Shown piece by piece: positions 36,101-48,034 of a stretch of 64,000 nt of DNA. Source of the DNA: Pseudomonas sp. BGI-2 (GTDB lineage Bacteria; Pseudomonadota; Gammaproteobacteria; Pseudomonadales; Pseudomonadaceae); assembly GCF_004310295.1 (NCBI RefSeq), contig NZ_SISB01000010.1, positions 62,001-126,000 of the forward strand, read 5' to 3'. Below the pieces are notes generated by a model, which saw nothing but the letters and a program-made list of their open reading frames with translations, did no database searches and was not told where the DNA came from. The position numbers and the translations under genes are program-made. Position 1 is the first letter of the stretch. Each line of letters starts with the position of its first letter.

Positions 36101-39100
36101 GCTGCTGGTGCAAACCCGTCACGCCGCGCTCGGCGCACAAGCGCATCAGGATCTGCCCTTCGAACAATTGCTGGAAGCGTTCCCGCAGGCTCGCGAGCAA
36201 GGCCTGTTCCAGGTGATGTTCAACCACCAGCAACGGGATTTGAGCGCACTGCGCCGTCTGCCTGGATTGCTCGCCGAAGAACTGCCGTGGCACAGCCGCG
36301 AAGCCAAGTTCGACCTGCAACTGCACAGCGAAGAAGACCAGAAAGGTCGCCTGAGCCTGTCCTTCGACTATGCCAGCGAAAGGTTCGACGCGACGACCAT
36401 CGAGCGTCTTGCCGAGCACTTCAGCAACCTGCTGCGGGCCATTTGCGTACAGCCGTCAACCGCCATCGGCGACCTGCAACTGCTGACCCCAGACGAAAAC
36501 GGCCAACACACTTCCTGGAGCGCCGCACCCTGCACACCGGCCAGCCAATGGCTGCCGGAGCTGCTCAACGAACAAGCGCGCCTGACCCCGGAACGCACCG
36601 CGCTGAAGTGGGACGGCGGCAGCCTCGATTTCGCTGAACTGCACACCCAGGCCAACCGCCTGGCCCATTACCTGCGCGACAAAGGCGTCGGTCCGGACGT
36701 TTGCGTGGCCATCGCCGCGGAGCGTTCGCCGCAGTTGCTGATCGGCCTGCTGGCGATCATCAAGGCCGGTGGCGCCTACGTGCCGCTGGACCCGGATTAC
36801 CCGGCCGAGCGCCTGGCCTACATGCTCAGTGACAGCGGCGTCGAATTGCTGCTGACCCAAACCGGATTACTCGAACGCTTGCCGGCCACCGACGGCGTCA
36901 GCGTGATCGCCATGGACGCCTTGCATCTGGAGAACTGGCCAAGCCAGGCACCGGGCCTGCACCTGCACGGCGACAACCTGGCCTACGTGATTTACACCTC
37001 GGGTTCGACCGGTCAACCGAAAGGCGTCGGCATCACCCATGCGGCGCTGGCCGAGCGGCTGGAATGGATGCAGAACACCTACGGTTTGAACGACACCGAC
37101 GTGCTGATGCAAAAAGCCCCGATCAGTTTCGACGTGTCGGTGTGGGAGTGCTTCTGGCCGCTGATCACTGGCGCACGCTTGCTGATCGCCGGCCCCGGCG
37201 AGCATCGCGATCCGCATCGCATCGCGCAGTTGGTCCAGCAATACGGCGTGACCACGCTGCACTTCGTACCGCCGCTGCTTTCATTGTTCATTGATGAGCC
37301 GCTGACAGCCGAATGCACCAGCCTGCGCCGGGTCTTCTCCGGTGGCGAAGCCTTGCCCGCCGAACTGCGCAACCGCGTGCTGGAACACCTGCCAGCCGTA
37401 CAACTGCACAACCGCTACGGCCCGACCGAAACCGCAATCAACGTCACCCATTGGCACTGCACCGCCGCCGATGGCGAGCGCTCACCGATTGGCCGTCCGT
37501 TGGGCAACGTGGTGTGTCGCGTGCTCGACAGCGACCTCAACCCGGTGCCGGCCGGTGTGCCGGGTGAACTGTGCATCAGCGGTATTGGCCTGGCTCGGGG
37601 TTACCTCGGTCGTCCGTCCCTGACTGCCGAACGCTTTGTCGTCGATCCACTGGGCGAGCAGGGCGCGCGTCTGTACCGCACCGGCGACCGTGCACGCTGG
37701 ACCGCTGACGGCGTGATCGAATACCTCGGTCGCCTCGATCAGCAGGTCAAACTGCGCGGCTTTCGCGTTGAACCGGAAGAAATCGAAGCCCGTTTGCTGA
37801 CCCAGAATGGCGTCGCCCAAGCCGTGGTGCTGGTGCGTGAGACATCGGCCGGTGGGCAGTTGATCGGTTACTACACCGCCACCGACTCAACCGAATCCGA
37901 AGACACGCAAACCGCACGCCTTAAAACCGCACTGGCGGCTGAGTTGCCGGAATACATGGTCCCGGCGCAGTTGATGCGTCTGGACGAAATGCCCCTGAGT
38001 CCGAGTGGCAAACTCGACCGTCGCGCCTTGCCCGAACCACAGTGGCAAGTGCGCGAACACGTCGAACCAATCACTGCACTGGAGCAACAAATCGCCGGCA
38101 TCTGGCGTGAAGTGCTAGGCCAAAAACAGATCGGCTTGCGCGACGATTTCTTCGCCCTCGGCGGTCATTCGTTGTTGGCCACGCAAATCATCTCCCGTAC
38201 CCGTCAGGCCTGCGACGTCGAGTTGCCGCTGCGAGCGCTGTTCGAAAACAGCGAACTGGGGGCGTTCGCCGAACAGGTGCAATTGATCCAGGCCAGCGGC
38301 AACACCAACCAGCAACCGCCGATAGAAAAAGTCGACCGTAGCCAACCGGTGCCGCTGTCCTATTCCCAGCAGCGCATGTGGTTCCTCTGGCAGATGGAGC
38401 CGGACAGCCCGGCCTACAACGTCGGCGGCATGGCGCGGCTGCGCGGTGTGCTGGATGTCGGGCGTTTCGAAGCGGCGCTGCAAGCGCTGATCATGCGTCA
38501 CGAAACCCTGCGCACCACGTTCCCGAGCATCGACGGTGTGGCCCAGCAACGGGTGCATGCGCAAACCGGCATGCGCATGGACTGGAAAGATTTCTCGGCG
38601 CTGGACGCCGACAGTCGTGAACAGTGCGTGCAACAACTGGCTGACGACGAGGCGCATAAACCGTTCGATCTGGAAACCGGTCCGCTGCTGCGCGCCTGCC
38701 TGGTCAAGACCGCCACGCACGAACACTACCTGGTGCTGACCCTGCACCACATCGTCACCGAAGGCTGGGCGATGGACATTTTCGCCCGTGAATTGAGCGC
38801 GCTTTACGAAGCGTTCGTCGATGACCGCGAATCGCCGTTGGCACCGCTGCCGGTGCAGTACCTGGATTACAGCGTCTGGCAGCGTCAGTGGCTGGAGTCC
38901 GGCGAGCGTCAACGCCAGCTCGACTACTGGACCGCACAACTGGGTCGCGAACATCCGCTGCTGGAATTGCCTGCCGATCGTCCGCGTCCGCCGGTGCAAA
39001 GCCATCAGGGCGAACTGTTCCGTTTCGACCTGAGCGATGACCTCGCCGCACGGGTCCGCGCCTTCAATGCGCAAAACGGTCTGACCCTGTTCATGACCAT

Positions 39101-42100
39101 GACCGCTGCGCTAGCCGTGCTGCTTTACCGCTACAGCGGCCAGACCGACCTGCGCATCGGTGCGCCGGTGGCCAACCGGATTCGCCCGGAAAGCGAAGGG
39201 CTGATCGGTGCGTTTCTCAACACCCAGGTGTTGCGTTGCCAGCTCCACGGGCAGATGTCCGTCGGCGAGTTGTTCGAGCAGGTGCGCTACACCGTGATCG
39301 AAGGCCAGTCCCATCAAGACCTGCCGTTCGATCATCTGGTGGAGGCGTTGCAGCCACCGCGCAGCGCCGCTTACAACCCGCTGTTCCAGGTGATGTGCAA
39401 CGTGCAGCGCTGGGAATTCCAGCAGAGCCGCACCCTGGCCGGCATGACCGTCGAGTACCTGGCCAACGATGCCCGCGCGACCAAGTTCGACCTCAACCTG
39501 GAAGTCACCGACCTCGATCACCGACTGGGTTGCTGCCTGACTTACAGCACCGATTTGTTCGATGAGCCACGCATTGCGCGCATGGCCGGGCACTGGCGCA
39601 ATCTGCTGGAAGCGCTGCTGAGCGATCCGCAACAGCGCCTCAGCGAACTGCCGTTGCTGGAAGCCACGGAACAGCAAACGCTGCTGGACAGCCTTGGCGT
39701 CGAGCCGGGCGAGCATCGCCTCGACCAGTGCATTCATCACCTGTTCAGCGAGCAGGCACTGGTCCGCAAGGAGGCTCCGGCGTTGACGTTTGCGGGTCAA
39801 ACCCTGAGCTACGCCGAACTCGACAGCCGCGCCAATCGCCTGGCCTGGATGCTCCGTGAGCGCGGCGTTGGCCCGCAGGTTCGCGTCGGCCTGGCGCTTG
39901 AGCGTTCGCTGGAAATGGTCATCGGCCTGTTGGCGATCCTCAAGGCCGGCGGCGCCTATGTGCCGCTGGACCCGGAGTACCCGCTGGATCGTCTGCATTA
40001 CATGATCGAAGACAGCGGCATCGGTCTGCTGCTCAGCGATGCGGCCATGTTTGACGCGCTCGGCGATTTGCCGGCAACCGTCGCTCGCTGGTGCCTCGAA
40101 GAGGACGCCGCCGCACTGGCGAATTACCCGGCCACCGAACTGCCATTTATCAGCCTGCCGCAGCATCAGGCGTACCTGATTTACACCTCGGGCTCAACCG
40201 GCAAGCCGAAAGGCGTGGTGGTGTCCCACGGCGAAATCGCCATGCATTGCCGCGCCGTGATCGAGCGTTTCGGCATGCGCCCGGACGATTGCGAATTGCA
40301 TTTCTACTCAATCAACTTCGACGCCGCGACCGAGCGTTTGCTGGTGCCGTTGTTGAGTGGTGCCCAGGTTGTTCTGCGCGCCCAGGGTCAGTGGGACGCG
40401 GAAGAAATCTGCGGCCTGATCCGTCGCCACCCCATCAACATCCTTGGCTTCACCCCAAGCTACGGCAGCCAATTGGCGCAGTGGTTGGTGACCCAGGGCG
40501 AAACCCTGCCGGTGCGCATGTGCATCACGGGTGGCGAAGCTCTGACCGGCGAACACCTGGCGCGAATTCGCGCGGCGTTCAAACCGAGCCTGTTTTTCAA
40601 CGCCTATGGCCCGACCGAAACCGTGGTCATGCCGCTGGCGAGCCTGGCACCTGAGCAACTGGAAGAAGGCTTGGGCAGCGTGCCGATCGGCAGCGTGATC
40701 GGCGCGAGGGTGGCGTACATTCTCGACGCTGACCTGGCCTTGGTGCCGCAAGGCGCGACCGGCGAGTTGTACGTCGGCGGTGCCGGCCTGGCGCAGGGTT
40801 ATCACCAGCGTCCGGGCATGACCGCCGAGCGGTTTGTGGCGGATCCGTTCGCAGCCAATGGCGGGCGTCTGTACCGCACGGGCGACCTTGTGCGCCAGCG
40901 TGCCGATGGTCTGGTGGAGTACCTCGGGCGCATCGACCATCAAGTGAAGATTCGCGGCTTCCGCATCGAACTCGGTGAAATCGAAACCCGCCTGCTGGAG
41001 CATGAGTCGATCCGCGAAGCCGTGGTGCTGGCCCTCGACGCACCGAGCGGCAAACAACTGGTCGGCTATCTGGTGACCGACGTCGCCGAGCAGGACGAGA
41101 CGCAACAAGCGGCGCTGCGCGAAGCGCTGAAGACTCACCTCAAATCGCAGTTGCCGGATTACATGGTGCCGACGCACCTGATCCTGCTGGCCAGCATGCC
41201 GCTGACCGCCAACGGCAAACTCGACCGCCGCGCGTTGCCGGCACCGGACCCGGAACTGAACCGTCAGCACTACGTGGCGCCGAGCAACGAGCTGGAACTG
41301 ACCTTGGCCGGCATCTGGTGCGAAGTGTTGAACGTTGAGCAAGTGGGCCTCAACGACAACTTCTTCGAACTGGGCGGCGATTCGATCCTGTCGATCCAGG
41401 TGGTCAGCCGTGCGCGGCAGCAGGGCATTCATTTCAGTCCGCGTGACCTGTTCCAGCACCAGACCGTGCAGACCCTGGCTGCCGTGGCGACCCGCACGGA
41501 GCAGGTCGCTGCCGAGCAGGGCTTACTCGCCGGCGAATCGCGTCTGACGCCGATTCAGCACTGGTTCTTCGACACCGACATTCCCCAGCGTCAGCACTGG
41601 AACCAGGCGTTGATGCTGGAACCGACCGTCGTGCTGGAACCCCATCGCCTAGAGCAAGCGCTGCTGGCGGTGATCGAACAGCACGATGCGTTGCGTCTGC
41701 GCTTCACCCAAACCGACGCGCAATGGCACGCCGAGCATCAAGCGATTTCCGACGTGCCGGTGCTGTGGCAAGTGCGGGTCTCGTCCATGGACAAATGCAC
41801 CGCACTGTTTGCCGATGCCCAACGCAGCCTCGACCTCGAACACGGGCCGGTGATGCGCGTGCTGCTGGTCGATGGTCCCAAAGGCCAACAACGGTTGTTC
41901 ATCGCCATTCACCACCTGGTGGTGGACGGCGTTTCGTGGCGTGTTTTGCTGGACGATCTGCAAACCGTTTACCGTCAACTGGACGCCCAGCAGTCGGTCA
42001 AACTGCCGGCGAAAACCAGTGCGTTCAAGGATTGGGCCGCACGCTTGCAGGCCTATGCCGGTAGCGAATCCCTGCGTGAAGAACTGAGCTGGTGGCAGTC

Positions 42101-45100
42101 GCAACTGGCCGGGCCGAGCGTTGAGTTGCCGTGTGATCGTCCGCAAGGTGGCCAGCAGAATCGTCATGCACAAACCGTCAGCGTGCGGTTGGATGCCGAG
42201 CGTACCCGCCAGTTGCTGCAACAGGCCCCGAGCGCCTATCGCACCCAGGTCAACGATCTGCTGCTGACCGCGTTGGCTCGGGTGCTGTGCAACTGGAGCG
42301 GACAGGAATCGGCGTTGATTCAACTCGAAGGCCATGGCCGCGAAACCCTGTTCGACGAGATCGACCTGACCCGCACCGTCGGCTGGTTCACCAGCGCTTA
42401 TCCGCTGCGGTTGGTTCCAACGACGGAGCAGGGCGCTTCGATCAAGGCGATCAAGGAACAACTGCGCGCCGTGCCGCACAAAGGTCTGGGTTATGGCGTG
42501 CTGCGTTATCTGGCTGATGACCTGAGTCGTCAGACCCTGGCCGCGTTGCCGGTGGCGCCGATCACCTTCAACTACCTCGGTCAATTCGACCAGAGCTTCG
42601 GCGCGGACGCGTTGTTCCGTCCACTGGACGAGCCCGTCGGCGCGGCCCACGATCCGCACGCGCCGCTGCCCAATGAGCTGAGCGTCGACAGCCAGGTTTA
42701 TGGCGGTGAACTGGTGCTGCGCTGGACGTTCAGCGCCGAACGCCACGATCCGCAAGCCATCACCGACCTGGCGAACGCTTTCCTGGGCGAACTGCAAAGC
42801 CTGATCGAGCATTGCTTGCAGGACGATGCCGGCGGCCTGACGCCGTCCGACTTCCCGCTGGCCAAACTGACTCAGCCACAGCTTGACGCGCTGCCGATTC
42901 CGCCCGCGGTCATCGAAGACGTCTACCCGCTGACCCCGATGCAGGAAGGCATGCTGCTGCACACCTTGCTGGAACCGGGCACCGGCCTCTACTACATGCA
43001 GGATCGCTACCGCATCAACAGCGAACTCGATCCGCAGCGTTTCGCCCAGGCCTGGCAAGCGGTGATCGCCCGCCACGAAGCCCTGCGCGCATCGTTCTGC
43101 TGGAACGTCGGCGAAGACATGCTGCAAGTGATCCACAAACCCGGCAGCACGCCGATTGAAGTCCTCGACTGGACCGCGATTGCCGAAGCTGAGCAGGAGC
43201 CAAAACTGCAAGCACTGCTCAAAAGCGAGCGCGAAGCCGGGTTCGATCTGCTCAATCAGGCACCGTTCCACCTGCGCCTGATCAAGGTCGGCGCGGCGCG
43301 TTACTGGTTTATGATGAGCAACCACCACATCCTCATCGATGCCTGGTGCCGCTCGCTGTTGATGAACGATTTCTTCGAAATCTATACCGCCCTCGGCGAA
43401 GGTCGAGAGGCACAACTGGCCGTACCGCCGCGTTATCGCGACTACATCGGCTGGCTGCAACGCCAGAGCCTGGCTGAGGCGCGGCAGTGGTGGAAATCCA
43501 ACCTGCAAGGTTTCGAGCGGACCACGCCGATCCCGAGCGACCGACCGTTCCTGCGCGAACATGCCGGTGAAAGCGGCGGCATGGTCGTCGGTGACCGCTA
43601 CACCCGCCTCGATGCCCGTGACGGTGAGCAACTGCGCGAACTGGCGCAGGCGCATCAACTGACCATCAACACCTTCGCCCAAGCGGCGTGGGCCTTGGTG
43701 CTGCGGCGTTTGAGCGGTGATCGTGATGTGCTGTTCGGCGTCACGGTGGCCGGGCGTCCGGTGGAAATGCCGGAAATGCAGCGCACCGTCGGGCTGTTCA
43801 TCAACAGCATTGCGCTGCGGGTGAAAATGCCCGAAGACGATCAACGTTGCAGCGTGCGCCAGTGGCTGAGCGGTTTGCTCGACAGCAACATGCAACTGCG
43901 CGAGTACGAATACCTGCCGCTGGTGAGCATCCAGGAAAACAGCGAACTACCTAAAGGCCAGCCGCTGTTCGACAGCCTGTTTGTGTTCGAAAACGCACCG
44001 GTGGAAATCTCCGTGCTGGACCGTGCGCAAAGCCTCAACGCGACCTCGGATTCGGGCCGTACCCACACCAACTTCCCGCTGACGGCGGTCTGCTATCCGG
44101 GCGATGACCTGGGGTTGCACCTGTCTTACGACCAGCGTTATTTCGATGAATCGACCGTCGAGCGCATGCTCGGTGAGTTCAAGCGGTTGCTGCTGGCGCT
44201 GGTCGACGGTTTCCATGGCGACATGGCCGATCTGCCGCTGCTGGGCGCCGAAGAACAGGATTTCCTGATCCATGGCTGCAACCAGAGCGAGCACGATTAC
44301 CCGCTGGAGCAAAGTTATGCCGCGTTGTTCGAAGCGCAGGTCGCTCAGCATCCGCAGCGCATTGCCGCCAGTTGCCAGGACCAGCAACACAGTTACGTTG
44401 AGCTGAACCAGCGCAGCAACCGTCTCGGTCATGCGTTGATCGCGGCCGGGGTCGGGCTGGATCAACCGGTGGCGTTGTTGGCTGAACGTAACCTCGATTT
44501 GCTCGGCATGATCATCGGCAGCTTTAAGGCGGGGGCGGGTTATCTGCCGCTGGATCCGGGGCTGCCGAGTCAGCGCCTGAGCCGGATCATCGACCTGAGC
44601 CGCACACCGTTGCTGGTCTGCACGCAGGCCTGCCGCGAGCAAGCCATCGCACTGCTGGAAGAGTTCAGTTGCGCCATTCGGCCGAAGTTGCTGGTCTGGG
44701 AAGAGGTGCAGGCGAGCGATGTCTCGGTGGCGAATCCGGGTATTTACAGTGGCCCGGACAACCTCGCTTACGTGATCTACACCTCGGGTTCCACCGGTTT
44801 GCCGAAAGGCGTGATGGTCGAGCAGCGCGGCATGCTCAACAACCAATTGAGCAAAGCGCCGTACTTGAATTTGAGCGATGCCGACGTGATCGCCCAGACG
44901 GCTTCGCAAAGCTTCGACATTTCGGTCTGGCAGTTCCTCGCCGCGCCGCTGTTCGGGGCGCGGGTGGACATCGTGCCGAACACCATCGCCCATGATCCGC
45001 AAGGGTTGCTGGCGCACGTGTCGACCCAAGGCATTACCGTGCTGGAAAGCGTGCCGTCGCTGATTCAGGGCATGCTCGCCCATGAACGCATGAGCCTCGA

Positions 45101-46157
45101 CGGCCTGCGCTGGATGTTGCCGACCGGCGAAGCAATGCCGCCGGAGCTGGCGCATCAGTGGCTGCTGCGTTATCCGGATATCGGGCTGGTGAACGCTTAT
45201 GGTCCGGCGGAATGCTCGGACGATGTGGCGTTCTTCCGCGTTGACATGGCCTCGACCCGTGGCAGCTACCTGCCGATCGGTACGCCAACCGACAACAACC
45301 GTTTGTACCTGCTCGATGGCGCGCTGGAATTGGTGCCGTTGGGTGCGGTGGGCGAGTTGTGTGTCGCCGGCACCGGGGTCGGGCGCGGTTATGTCAGCGA
45401 TCCTTTGCGCACCGCTCAGGTGTTTGTACCGAACCCGTTCGGCGCGCCGGGGGATCGTCTGTATCGCACCGGCGACCTGGCCCGTCGACGCAGTGACGGT
45501 GTGCTGGAATACGTCGGGCGTATCGACCATCAAGTGAAGATCCGCGGTTACCGCATCGAACTGGGTGAAATCGAAGCGCGTCTGCATGAGCAACCGCAAG
45601 TGCGTGAAGCGGCGGTCGGCGTGCAAGAAGGCGTGAACGGCAAGCATCTGGTTGGCTATCTGGTGGCGGCTGACTCGGCGCTGAACCCGTCCGAATGCCT
45701 GGAGCGCATCAAGCAACGCCTGCGCGCCGAACTGCCGGAATACATGGTGCCACTGCATTGGTTGTGGCTGGACCGGATGCCGCTCAATGCCAACGGCAAA
45801 CTCGATCGCAAGGCGCTGCCGGCGCTGGAGATCGGGCGGTTGCAAAGCCAGGACTATCAGGCGCCGCGCAATGAGCTGGAGCAGACGTTGGCGGATATCT
45901 GGGCTGAGGTGCTGAAAGTCGAACAGGTGGGCGTGCGCGACAACTTCTTCGAGCTGGGCGGGCATTCGTTGCTGGCAACGCAAATCGCTTCGCGGGTGCA
46001 AAAAGCCCTGCAGCGCGATGTGCCGTTGCGGGCGATGTTCGAGTGCAGCACGGTGGCGGAGTTGGCTGAGTACATCGACGGGTTGGCGGCGAGTGACATC
46101 ACCGAGGAGAAGGTGGATCGCCTGAATGACCTGATGGCGGAGTTGGAGGGGCTGTAA
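33174..46157 (+). CDS. pvdL: pyoverdine chromophore NRPS PvdL
   Basis: 4327 residues, close to the roughly 4340 of P. aeruginosa PvdL. Domains in order: acyl-AMP ligase (core [11 protein letters not shown] near 168); ACP (LGGNS, Ser611); C (HHIIADG, 802); A1 ([11 protein letters not shown], 1274); PCP (Ser1666); C (HHIVTEG, 1858); A2 (2337); PCP of the LGGDS type (Ser2737); epimerase (HHLVVDG, 2913); C (HHILIDAW, 3384); A3 (3869); PCP (Ser4265). No thioesterase. Pocket residues read D-V-W-H-F-G-R-I-N for A1 (Glu-like), D-A-E-G-I-G-A-V-M for A2 (Tyr by position) and D-I-W-E-L-T-A-D-D for A3 (Dab). The product is acyl-Glu-D-Tyr-Dab, handed to the next NRPS. ATG 33174 follows CAGGAAACCTC. Confidence 0.97.
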   Translation: MTDAFELPSNLVQALQRRAALTPDRVALRFLAETPDQAVVLSYRDLDLRARTIAGALQAEAEFGDRAVLLFPSGPDYVAAFFGCLYAGVIAVPAYPPESAKRHHQERLLSIISDAEPRLLLTSAGLRDALQQIEGAPPLLCVDTLDGALADSWIEPNLADDHIAFLQYTSGSTALPKGVQVSHGNLVANELLIRHGFGIDLNPDDVIVSWLPLYHDMGLIGGLLQPIFSGVPCVLMSPAYFLGRPLRWLEAISEYGGTISGGPDFAYRLCSERVSESALERLDLSGWRVAYSGSEPIRLDTLDRFGEKFAACGFTTDSFMASYGLAEATLFVAGTPRGQGIGNLRVDDQALAQNRAEAGVGSAIMSCGISQPDHAVLIVDPVALNELADNVVGEVWAAGPSIAHGYWRNPEASAKTFVQHNDRTWLRTGDLGFMRDGELFITGRLKDMLIVRGHNLYPQDIEQTVEREVEVVRKGRVAAFAVNIDGQEGIGIAAEISRSVQKILPPDALIKAIRQAVAEAYQEAPSVVVLLNPGALPKTSSGKLQRSACRNRLADGSLDSFALFPSADVQGESQTESGSELQTLIGQIWCEQLQVKQVNADDHFFLLGGNSIAATQVVARLREALGLELNLRLLFEAPTLGAFTAAVAQLQQDGGLAQGAITTLPRNEPMPQSLAQNRLWITWQLDPQSSAYNIPGALRLRGELDEDALRASFQQLIERHESLRTRFFERDGVALQQVDAASEFNLQLIDISDLPTAERETCALQIREDEARTQFDLEKGPLLWVTLVRLDDEDHQLLVTMHHIIADGWSLNVLIDEFSRLYAAASQGQTATLPALLTHYADYGSWQRQWLAQGEGERQLAYWKAQLGEEHPTLNLATDHPRSAQHIYSAARHSIKLDATLSDAIRQTAQAQESTPFMLLLAAFQSLLHRYSGQRDIRIGVPNANRPRLETQGLIGFFINTQVLRAEVDPRLPFVELLVQTRHAALGAQAHQDLPFEQLLEAFPQAREQGLFQVMFNHQQRDLSALRRLPGLLAEELPWHSREAKFDLQLHSEEDQKGRLSLSFDYASERFDATTIERLAEHFSNLLRAICVQPSTAIGDLQLLTPDENGQHTSWSAAPCTPASQWLPELLNEQARLTPERTALKWDGGSLDFAELHTQANRLAHYLRDKGVGPDVCVAIAAERSPQLLIGLLAIIKAGGAYVPLDPDYPAERLAYMLSDSGVELLLTQTGLLERLPATDGVSVIAMDALHLENWPSQAPGLHLHGDNLAYVIYTSGSTGQPKGVGITHAALAERLEWMQNTYGLNDTDVLMQKAPISFDVSVWECFWPLITGARLLIAGPGEHRDPHRIAQLVQQYGVTTLHFVPPLLSLFIDEPLTAECTSLRRVFSGGEALPAELRNRVLEHLPAVQLHNRYGPTETAINVTHWHCTAADGERSPIGRPLGNVVCRVLDSDLNPVPAGVPGELCISGIGLARGYLGRPSLTAERFVVDPLGEQGARLYRTGDRARWTADGVIEYLGRLDQQVKLRGFRVEPEEIEARLLTQNGVAQAVVLVRETSAGGQLIGYYTATDSTESEDTQTARLKTALAAELPEYMVPAQLMRLDEMPLSPSGKLDRRALPEPQWQVREHVEPITALEQQIAGIWREVLGQKQIGLRDDFFALGGHSLLATQIISRTRQACDVELPLRALFENSELGAFAEQVQLIQASGNTNQQPPIEKVDRSQPVPLSYSQQRMWFLWQMEPDSPAYNVGGMARLRGVLDVGRFEAALQALIMRHETLRTTFPSIDGVAQQRVHAQTGMRMDWKDFSALDADSREQCVQQLADDEAHKPFDLETGPLLRACLVKTATHEHYLVLTLHHIVTEGWAMDIFARELSALYEAFVDDRESPLAPLPVQYLDYSVWQRQWLESGERQRQLDYWTAQLGREHPLLELPADRPRPPVQSHQGELFRFDLSDDLAARVRAFNAQNGLTLFMTMTAALAVLLYRYSGQTDLRIGAPVANRIRPESEGLIGAFLNTQVLRCQLHGQMSVGELFEQVRYTVIEGQSHQDLPFDHLVEALQPPRSAAYNPLFQVMCNVQRWEFQQSRTLAGMTVEYLANDARATKFDLNLEVTDLDHRLGCCLTYSTDLFDEPRIARMAGHWRNLLEALLSDPQQRLSELPLLEATEQQTLLDSLGVEPGEHRLDQCIHHLFSEQALVRKEAPALTFAGQTLSYAELDSRANRLAWMLRERGVGPQVRVGLALERSLEMVIGLLAILKAGGAYVPLDPEYPLDRLHYMIEDSGIGLLLSDAAMFDALGDLPATVARWCLEEDAAALANYPATELPFISLPQHQAYLIYTSGSTGKPKGVVVSHGEIAMHCRAVIERFGMRPDDCELHFYSINFDAATERLLVPLLSGAQVVLRAQGQWDAEEICGLIRRHPINILGFTPSYGSQLAQWLVTQGETLPVRMCITGGEALTGEHLARIRAAFKPSLFFNAYGPTETVVMPLASLAPEQLEEGLGSVPIGSVIGARVAYILDADLALVPQGATGELYVGGAGLAQGYHQRPGMTAERFVADPFAANGGRLYRTGDLVRQRADGLVEYLGRIDHQVKIRGFRIELGEIETRLLEHESIREAVVLALDAPSGKQLVGYLVTDVAEQDETQQAALREALKTHLKSQLPDYMVPTHLILLASMPLTANGKLDRRALPAPDPELNRQHYVAPSNELELTLAGIWCEVLNVEQVGLNDNFFELGGDSILSIQVVSRARQQGIHFSPRDLFQHQTVQTLAAVATRTEQVAAEQGLLAGESRLTPIQHWFFDTDIPQRQHWNQALMLEPTVVLEPHRLEQALLAVIEQHDALRLRFTQTDAQWHAEHQAISDVPVLWQVRVSSMDKCTALFADAQRSLDLEHGPVMRVLLVDGPKGQQRLFIAIHHLVVDGVSWRVLLDDLQTVYRQLDAQQSVKLPAKTSAFKDWAARLQAYAGSESLREELSWWQSQLAGPSVELPCDRPQGGQQNRHAQTVSVRLDAERTRQLLQQAPSAYRTQVNDLLLTALARVLCNWSGQESALIQLEGHGRETLFDEIDLTRTVGWFTSAYPLRLVPTTEQGASIKAIKEQLRAVPHKGLGYGVLRYLADDLSRQTLAALPVAPITFNYLGQFDQSFGADALFRPLDEPVGAAHDPHAPLPNELSVDSQVYGGELVLRWTFSAERHDPQAITDLANAFLGELQSLIEHCLQDDAGGLTPSDFPLAKLTQPQLDALPIPPAVIEDVYPLTPMQEGMLLHTLLEPGTGLYYMQDRYRINSELDPQRFAQAWQAVIARHEALRASFCWNVGEDMLQVIHKPGSTPIEVLDWTAIAEAEQEPKLQALLKSEREAGFDLLNQAPFHLRLIKVGAARYWFMMSNHHILIDAWCRSLLMNDFFEIYTALGEGREAQLAVPPRYRDYIGWLQRQSLAEARQWWKSNLQGFERTTPIPSDRPFLREHAGESGGMVVGDRYTRLDARDGEQLRELAQAHQLTINTFAQAAWALVLRRLSGDRDVLFGVTVAGRPVEMPEMQRTVGLFINSIALRVKMPEDDQRCSVRQWLSGLLDSNMQLREYEYLPLVSIQENSELPKGQPLFDSLFVFENAPVEISVLDRAQSLNATSDSGRTHTNFPLTAVCYPGDDLGLHLSYDQRYFDESTVERMLGEFKRLLLALVDGFHGDMADLPLLGAEEQDFLIHGCNQSEHDYPLEQSYAALFEAQVAQHPQRIAASCQDQQHSYVELNQRSNRLGHALIAAGVGLDQPVALLAERNLDLLGMIIGSFKAGAGYLPLDPGLPSQRLSRIIDLSRTPLLVCTQACREQAIALLEEFSCAIRPKLLVWEEVQASDVSVANPGIYSGPDNLAYVIYTSGSTGLPKGVMVEQRGMLNNQLSKAPYLNLSDADVIAQTASQSFDISVWQFLAAPLFGARVDIVPNTIAHDPQGLLAHVSTQGITVLESVPSLIQGMLAHERMSLDGLRWMLPTGEAMPPELAHQWLLRYPDIGLVNAYGPAECSDDVAFFRVDMASTRGSYLPIGTPTDNNRLYLLDGALELVPLGAVGELCVAGTGVGRGYVSDPLRTAQVFVPNPFGAPGDRLYRTGDLARRRSDGVLEYVGRIDHQVKIRGYRIELGEIEARLHEQPQVREAAVGVQEGVNGKHLVGYLVAADSALNPSECLERIKQRLRAELPEYMVPLHWLWLDRMPLNANGKLDRKALPALEIGRLQSQDYQAPRNELEQTLADIWAEVLKVEQVGVRDNFFELGGHSLLATQIASRVQKALQRDVPLRAMFECSTVAELAEYIDGLAASDITEEKVDRLNDLMAELEGL

Positions 46158-46175
46158 TTCTCTAGCGTCTGCGCG

Positions 46176-46253
46176 GGCCCCTTCGCGGGCAAGCCTCGCT
46201 CCTACAGGTTTTCACGCATCCCTGTAGGAGCGAGGCTTGCCCGCGAAGGGGCC
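46176..46253. repeat. REP doublet with perfect 33-base arms after pvdL
   Basis: The arms at 46176-46208 and 46221-46253 are perfect reverse complements around a 12-base loop. Placed 18 bases after the pvdL stop, it probably protects or ends the 13 kb transcript. Confidence 0.92.
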
Positions 46254-46332
46254 GCCGCAAGTACCACAAGGTTGACTGCGGATCGCCGGCGGCACAGTCT
46301 CCCGACTCCAGTTTTCACCAAGGAGACAGTCA

Positions 46333-47145
46333 ATGCCCTTCGTAACGATTGACGGACAAGCCCTTCACTACATCGATCAAGGCACCGGCCCGGCAGTGCT
46401 GCTGGCTGGCAGCTACCTGTGGGACCAGGCCATGTGGGCGCCGCAGATTGCTGCGTTGTCGCAACACCACCGAGTTATTGCCCTGGACCTGTGGGGTCAC
46501 GGTGAATCCGGGCCACTTCCCGAAGGCACGCAATCGCTGGATGACATCGCCCGTCAGGTCTTGGCGCTGCTCGATCATCTGGACGTTGATCGTGTCACGC
46601 TGGTCGGTCTGTCGGTGGGTGGCATGTGGGGCGGGCGACTGGCGCTGGCCGCGCCACAGCGGATCAACGGCCTGGTGCTGATGGACACCTACGTCGGCGT
46701 CGAGCCGGAACCGACTCGCCAATACTATTTCTCGCTGTTCAAGCAGATCGAAGACACTGGCGTGATCGCGCCGCAGCTGCTCGACATTGTGGTGCCGATT
46801 TTCTTCCGTCCGGGGGTCGATCCGCAGTTGGCGCTGTATCAGGATTTCCGCGCCAAACTGGCTGCGTTGCCGTCCGAACGTCTGCGTCAAAGCATTGTGC
46901 CGATGGGGCGGATTACGTTTGGTCGGGATGATCTGTTGCCGCGTCTGGGCGAGCTGAATCCTGAAACGACGTTGGTGATGTGTGGCGATCAGGACAAACC
47001 GCGGCCGCCGTCGGAAACGAAGGAAATGGCTGCGTTGATCGGTTGCTCGTACGTGCTGGTGCCGGAGGCGGGGCATATCTCCAATCTGGAGAATCCGCAG
47101 TTTGTGACCGAGGCGTTGTTGAAGTTTCTGGCTGAAAGAAATTAG
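46333..47145 (+). CDS. alpha/beta-hydrolase fold protein
   Basis: 270 residues. The nucleophile elbow GLSVGGM, acid region VMCGDQDKPRPP and catalytic histidine in EAGHIS form a full triad; the oxyanion region is LLAGSYLWDQAMW. It resembles 3-oxoadipate enol-lactonase-like hydrolases. There is no signal peptide. It stands between two REP doublets directly behind pvdL, but no IS box was seen, so a pyoverdine role is only positional. The ATG is preceded by AAGGAGACAGTCA. Confidence 0.82.
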   Translation: MPFVTIDGQALHYIDQGTGPAVLLAGSYLWDQAMWAPQIAALSQHHRVIALDLWGHGESGPLPEGTQSLDDIARQVLALLDHLDVDRVTLVGLSVGGMWGGRLALAAPQRINGLVLMDTYVGVEPEPTRQYYFSLFKQIEDTGVIAPQLLDIVVPIFFRPGVDPQLALYQDFRAKLAALPSERLRQSIVPMGRITFGRDDLLPRLGELNPETTLVMCGDQDKPRPPSETKEMAALIGCSYVLVPEAGHISNLENPQFVTEALLKFLAERN

Positions 47146-47160
47146 TCGATCTTTCGGACG

Positions 47161-47252
47161 CCTTCGCGGGCAAGCCTCGCTCCTACAGGATTGTGTCGAT
47201 CACAGAATCGCGAACGACACGATCCTGTAGGAGCGAGGCTTGCCCGCGAAGG
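47161..47252. repeat. REP doublet between the hydrolase gene and dsbG
   Basis: Same class as the copy at 46176, arms of about 31 bases starting at 47161 and 47222. It lies between convergent stop codons. Confidence 0.92.
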
Positions 47253-47263
47253 GGCCGGTGAGA

Positions 47264-48034
47264 TCACTTCGGCCCTAGAATCTTCACCAACTTGTCCGGC
47301 GAAGGCGCGCCTTGCTGTTGTTGCAGCTCGCCCTTGTCATCCATGTAGAAAATCGCTGGGGTGGCCTGCAGCTCCAGGTCTTCCATCAGTTGCATGTTTG
47401 CCGCCAGTTTCGCCTGAATCGCTGGCGGCACGTCTTTCAAGGCTTTCAGCGAGCTGCTCTTTCCTGACTTTTCGTGATCTTCCAGCGCCTTGCTCGGGTC
47501 CTTGGCGGCCAGCAGCGCGGCGGATTTGCCCGGGCTGTCTTCGCGAATGATCCCGACCATGATGTGCCGCAGCTGTACCTTGCCAGCCTTGACCCATGGC
47601 CGCGCCTGTTCCCAGAACATGTTGCAGTAAGGGCAGTTCGGATCGCTGAACAGATAGACGACGCGCGGCGCATCCTTTTTGCCGTCACCGATCCAGTTGC
47701 TGGCCTCCATCTTGCCCCAGACTTCCTTGGCCATCGGTGCATAAACCAGTTTCTGCAATGGCGCGCTGCTCAGGTCATTGCCGTCGGCGTCGTACAAATT
47801 ACCGAGCAACACGTGCTTGCCGTCCGGAGTCAGGTACAGCGCCATGCCGCGGCTCTGGTATTGCGCGGCATAACCGCGCAGACCGTCGGGTGCGTCGAAC
47901 TGACCGACGATTTTTGCGCCCTTGGCTTCGATCTTCTTGATCGCCTCAGGCAATTCTTCGGCGGCCTGCACCGACGGCAGGTGCAGCAACGCTGCGCCCA
48001 GGGTCAGCGTCAGCAGGTGGCGGAGGCGGGGCAT
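47264..48034 (-). CDS. dsbG: periplasmic thiol:disulfide isomerase DsbG/DsbC-type
   Basis: 256 residues. Signal peptide MPRLRHLLTLTLGAALLHLP, then SVQA; mature N-terminal dimerisation domain; thioredoxin domain with active site DPNCPYCNMFW and cis-proline region LELQATPAIFYMDD. It reshuffles or protects cysteines in the periplasm and is kept reduced by DsbD, encoded upstream. Its start overlaps the tlpA-like gene by 25 bases. Third gene of the dsb operon. Confidence 0.9.
   Translation of the reverse strand: MPRLRHLLTLTLGAALLHLPSVQAAEELPEAIKKIEAKGAKIVGQFDAPDGLRGYAAQYQSRGMALYLTPDGKHVLLGNLYDADGNDLSSAPLQKLVYAPMAKEVWGKMEASNWIGDGKKDAPRVVYLFSDPNCPYCNMFWEQARPWVKAGKVQLRHIMVGIIREDSPGKSAALLAAKDPSKALEDHEKSGKSSSLKALKDVPPAIQAKLAANMQLMEDLELQATPAIFYMDDKGELQQQQGAPSPDKLVKILGPK

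Noticed and set aside
41649..46001. Long minus-strand frames (748 and 684 codons) opposite pvdL
   Set aside because: Shadows of the NRPS codon bias; the repeats in them mirror the NRPS modules and no ribosome binding site or family motif is seen.
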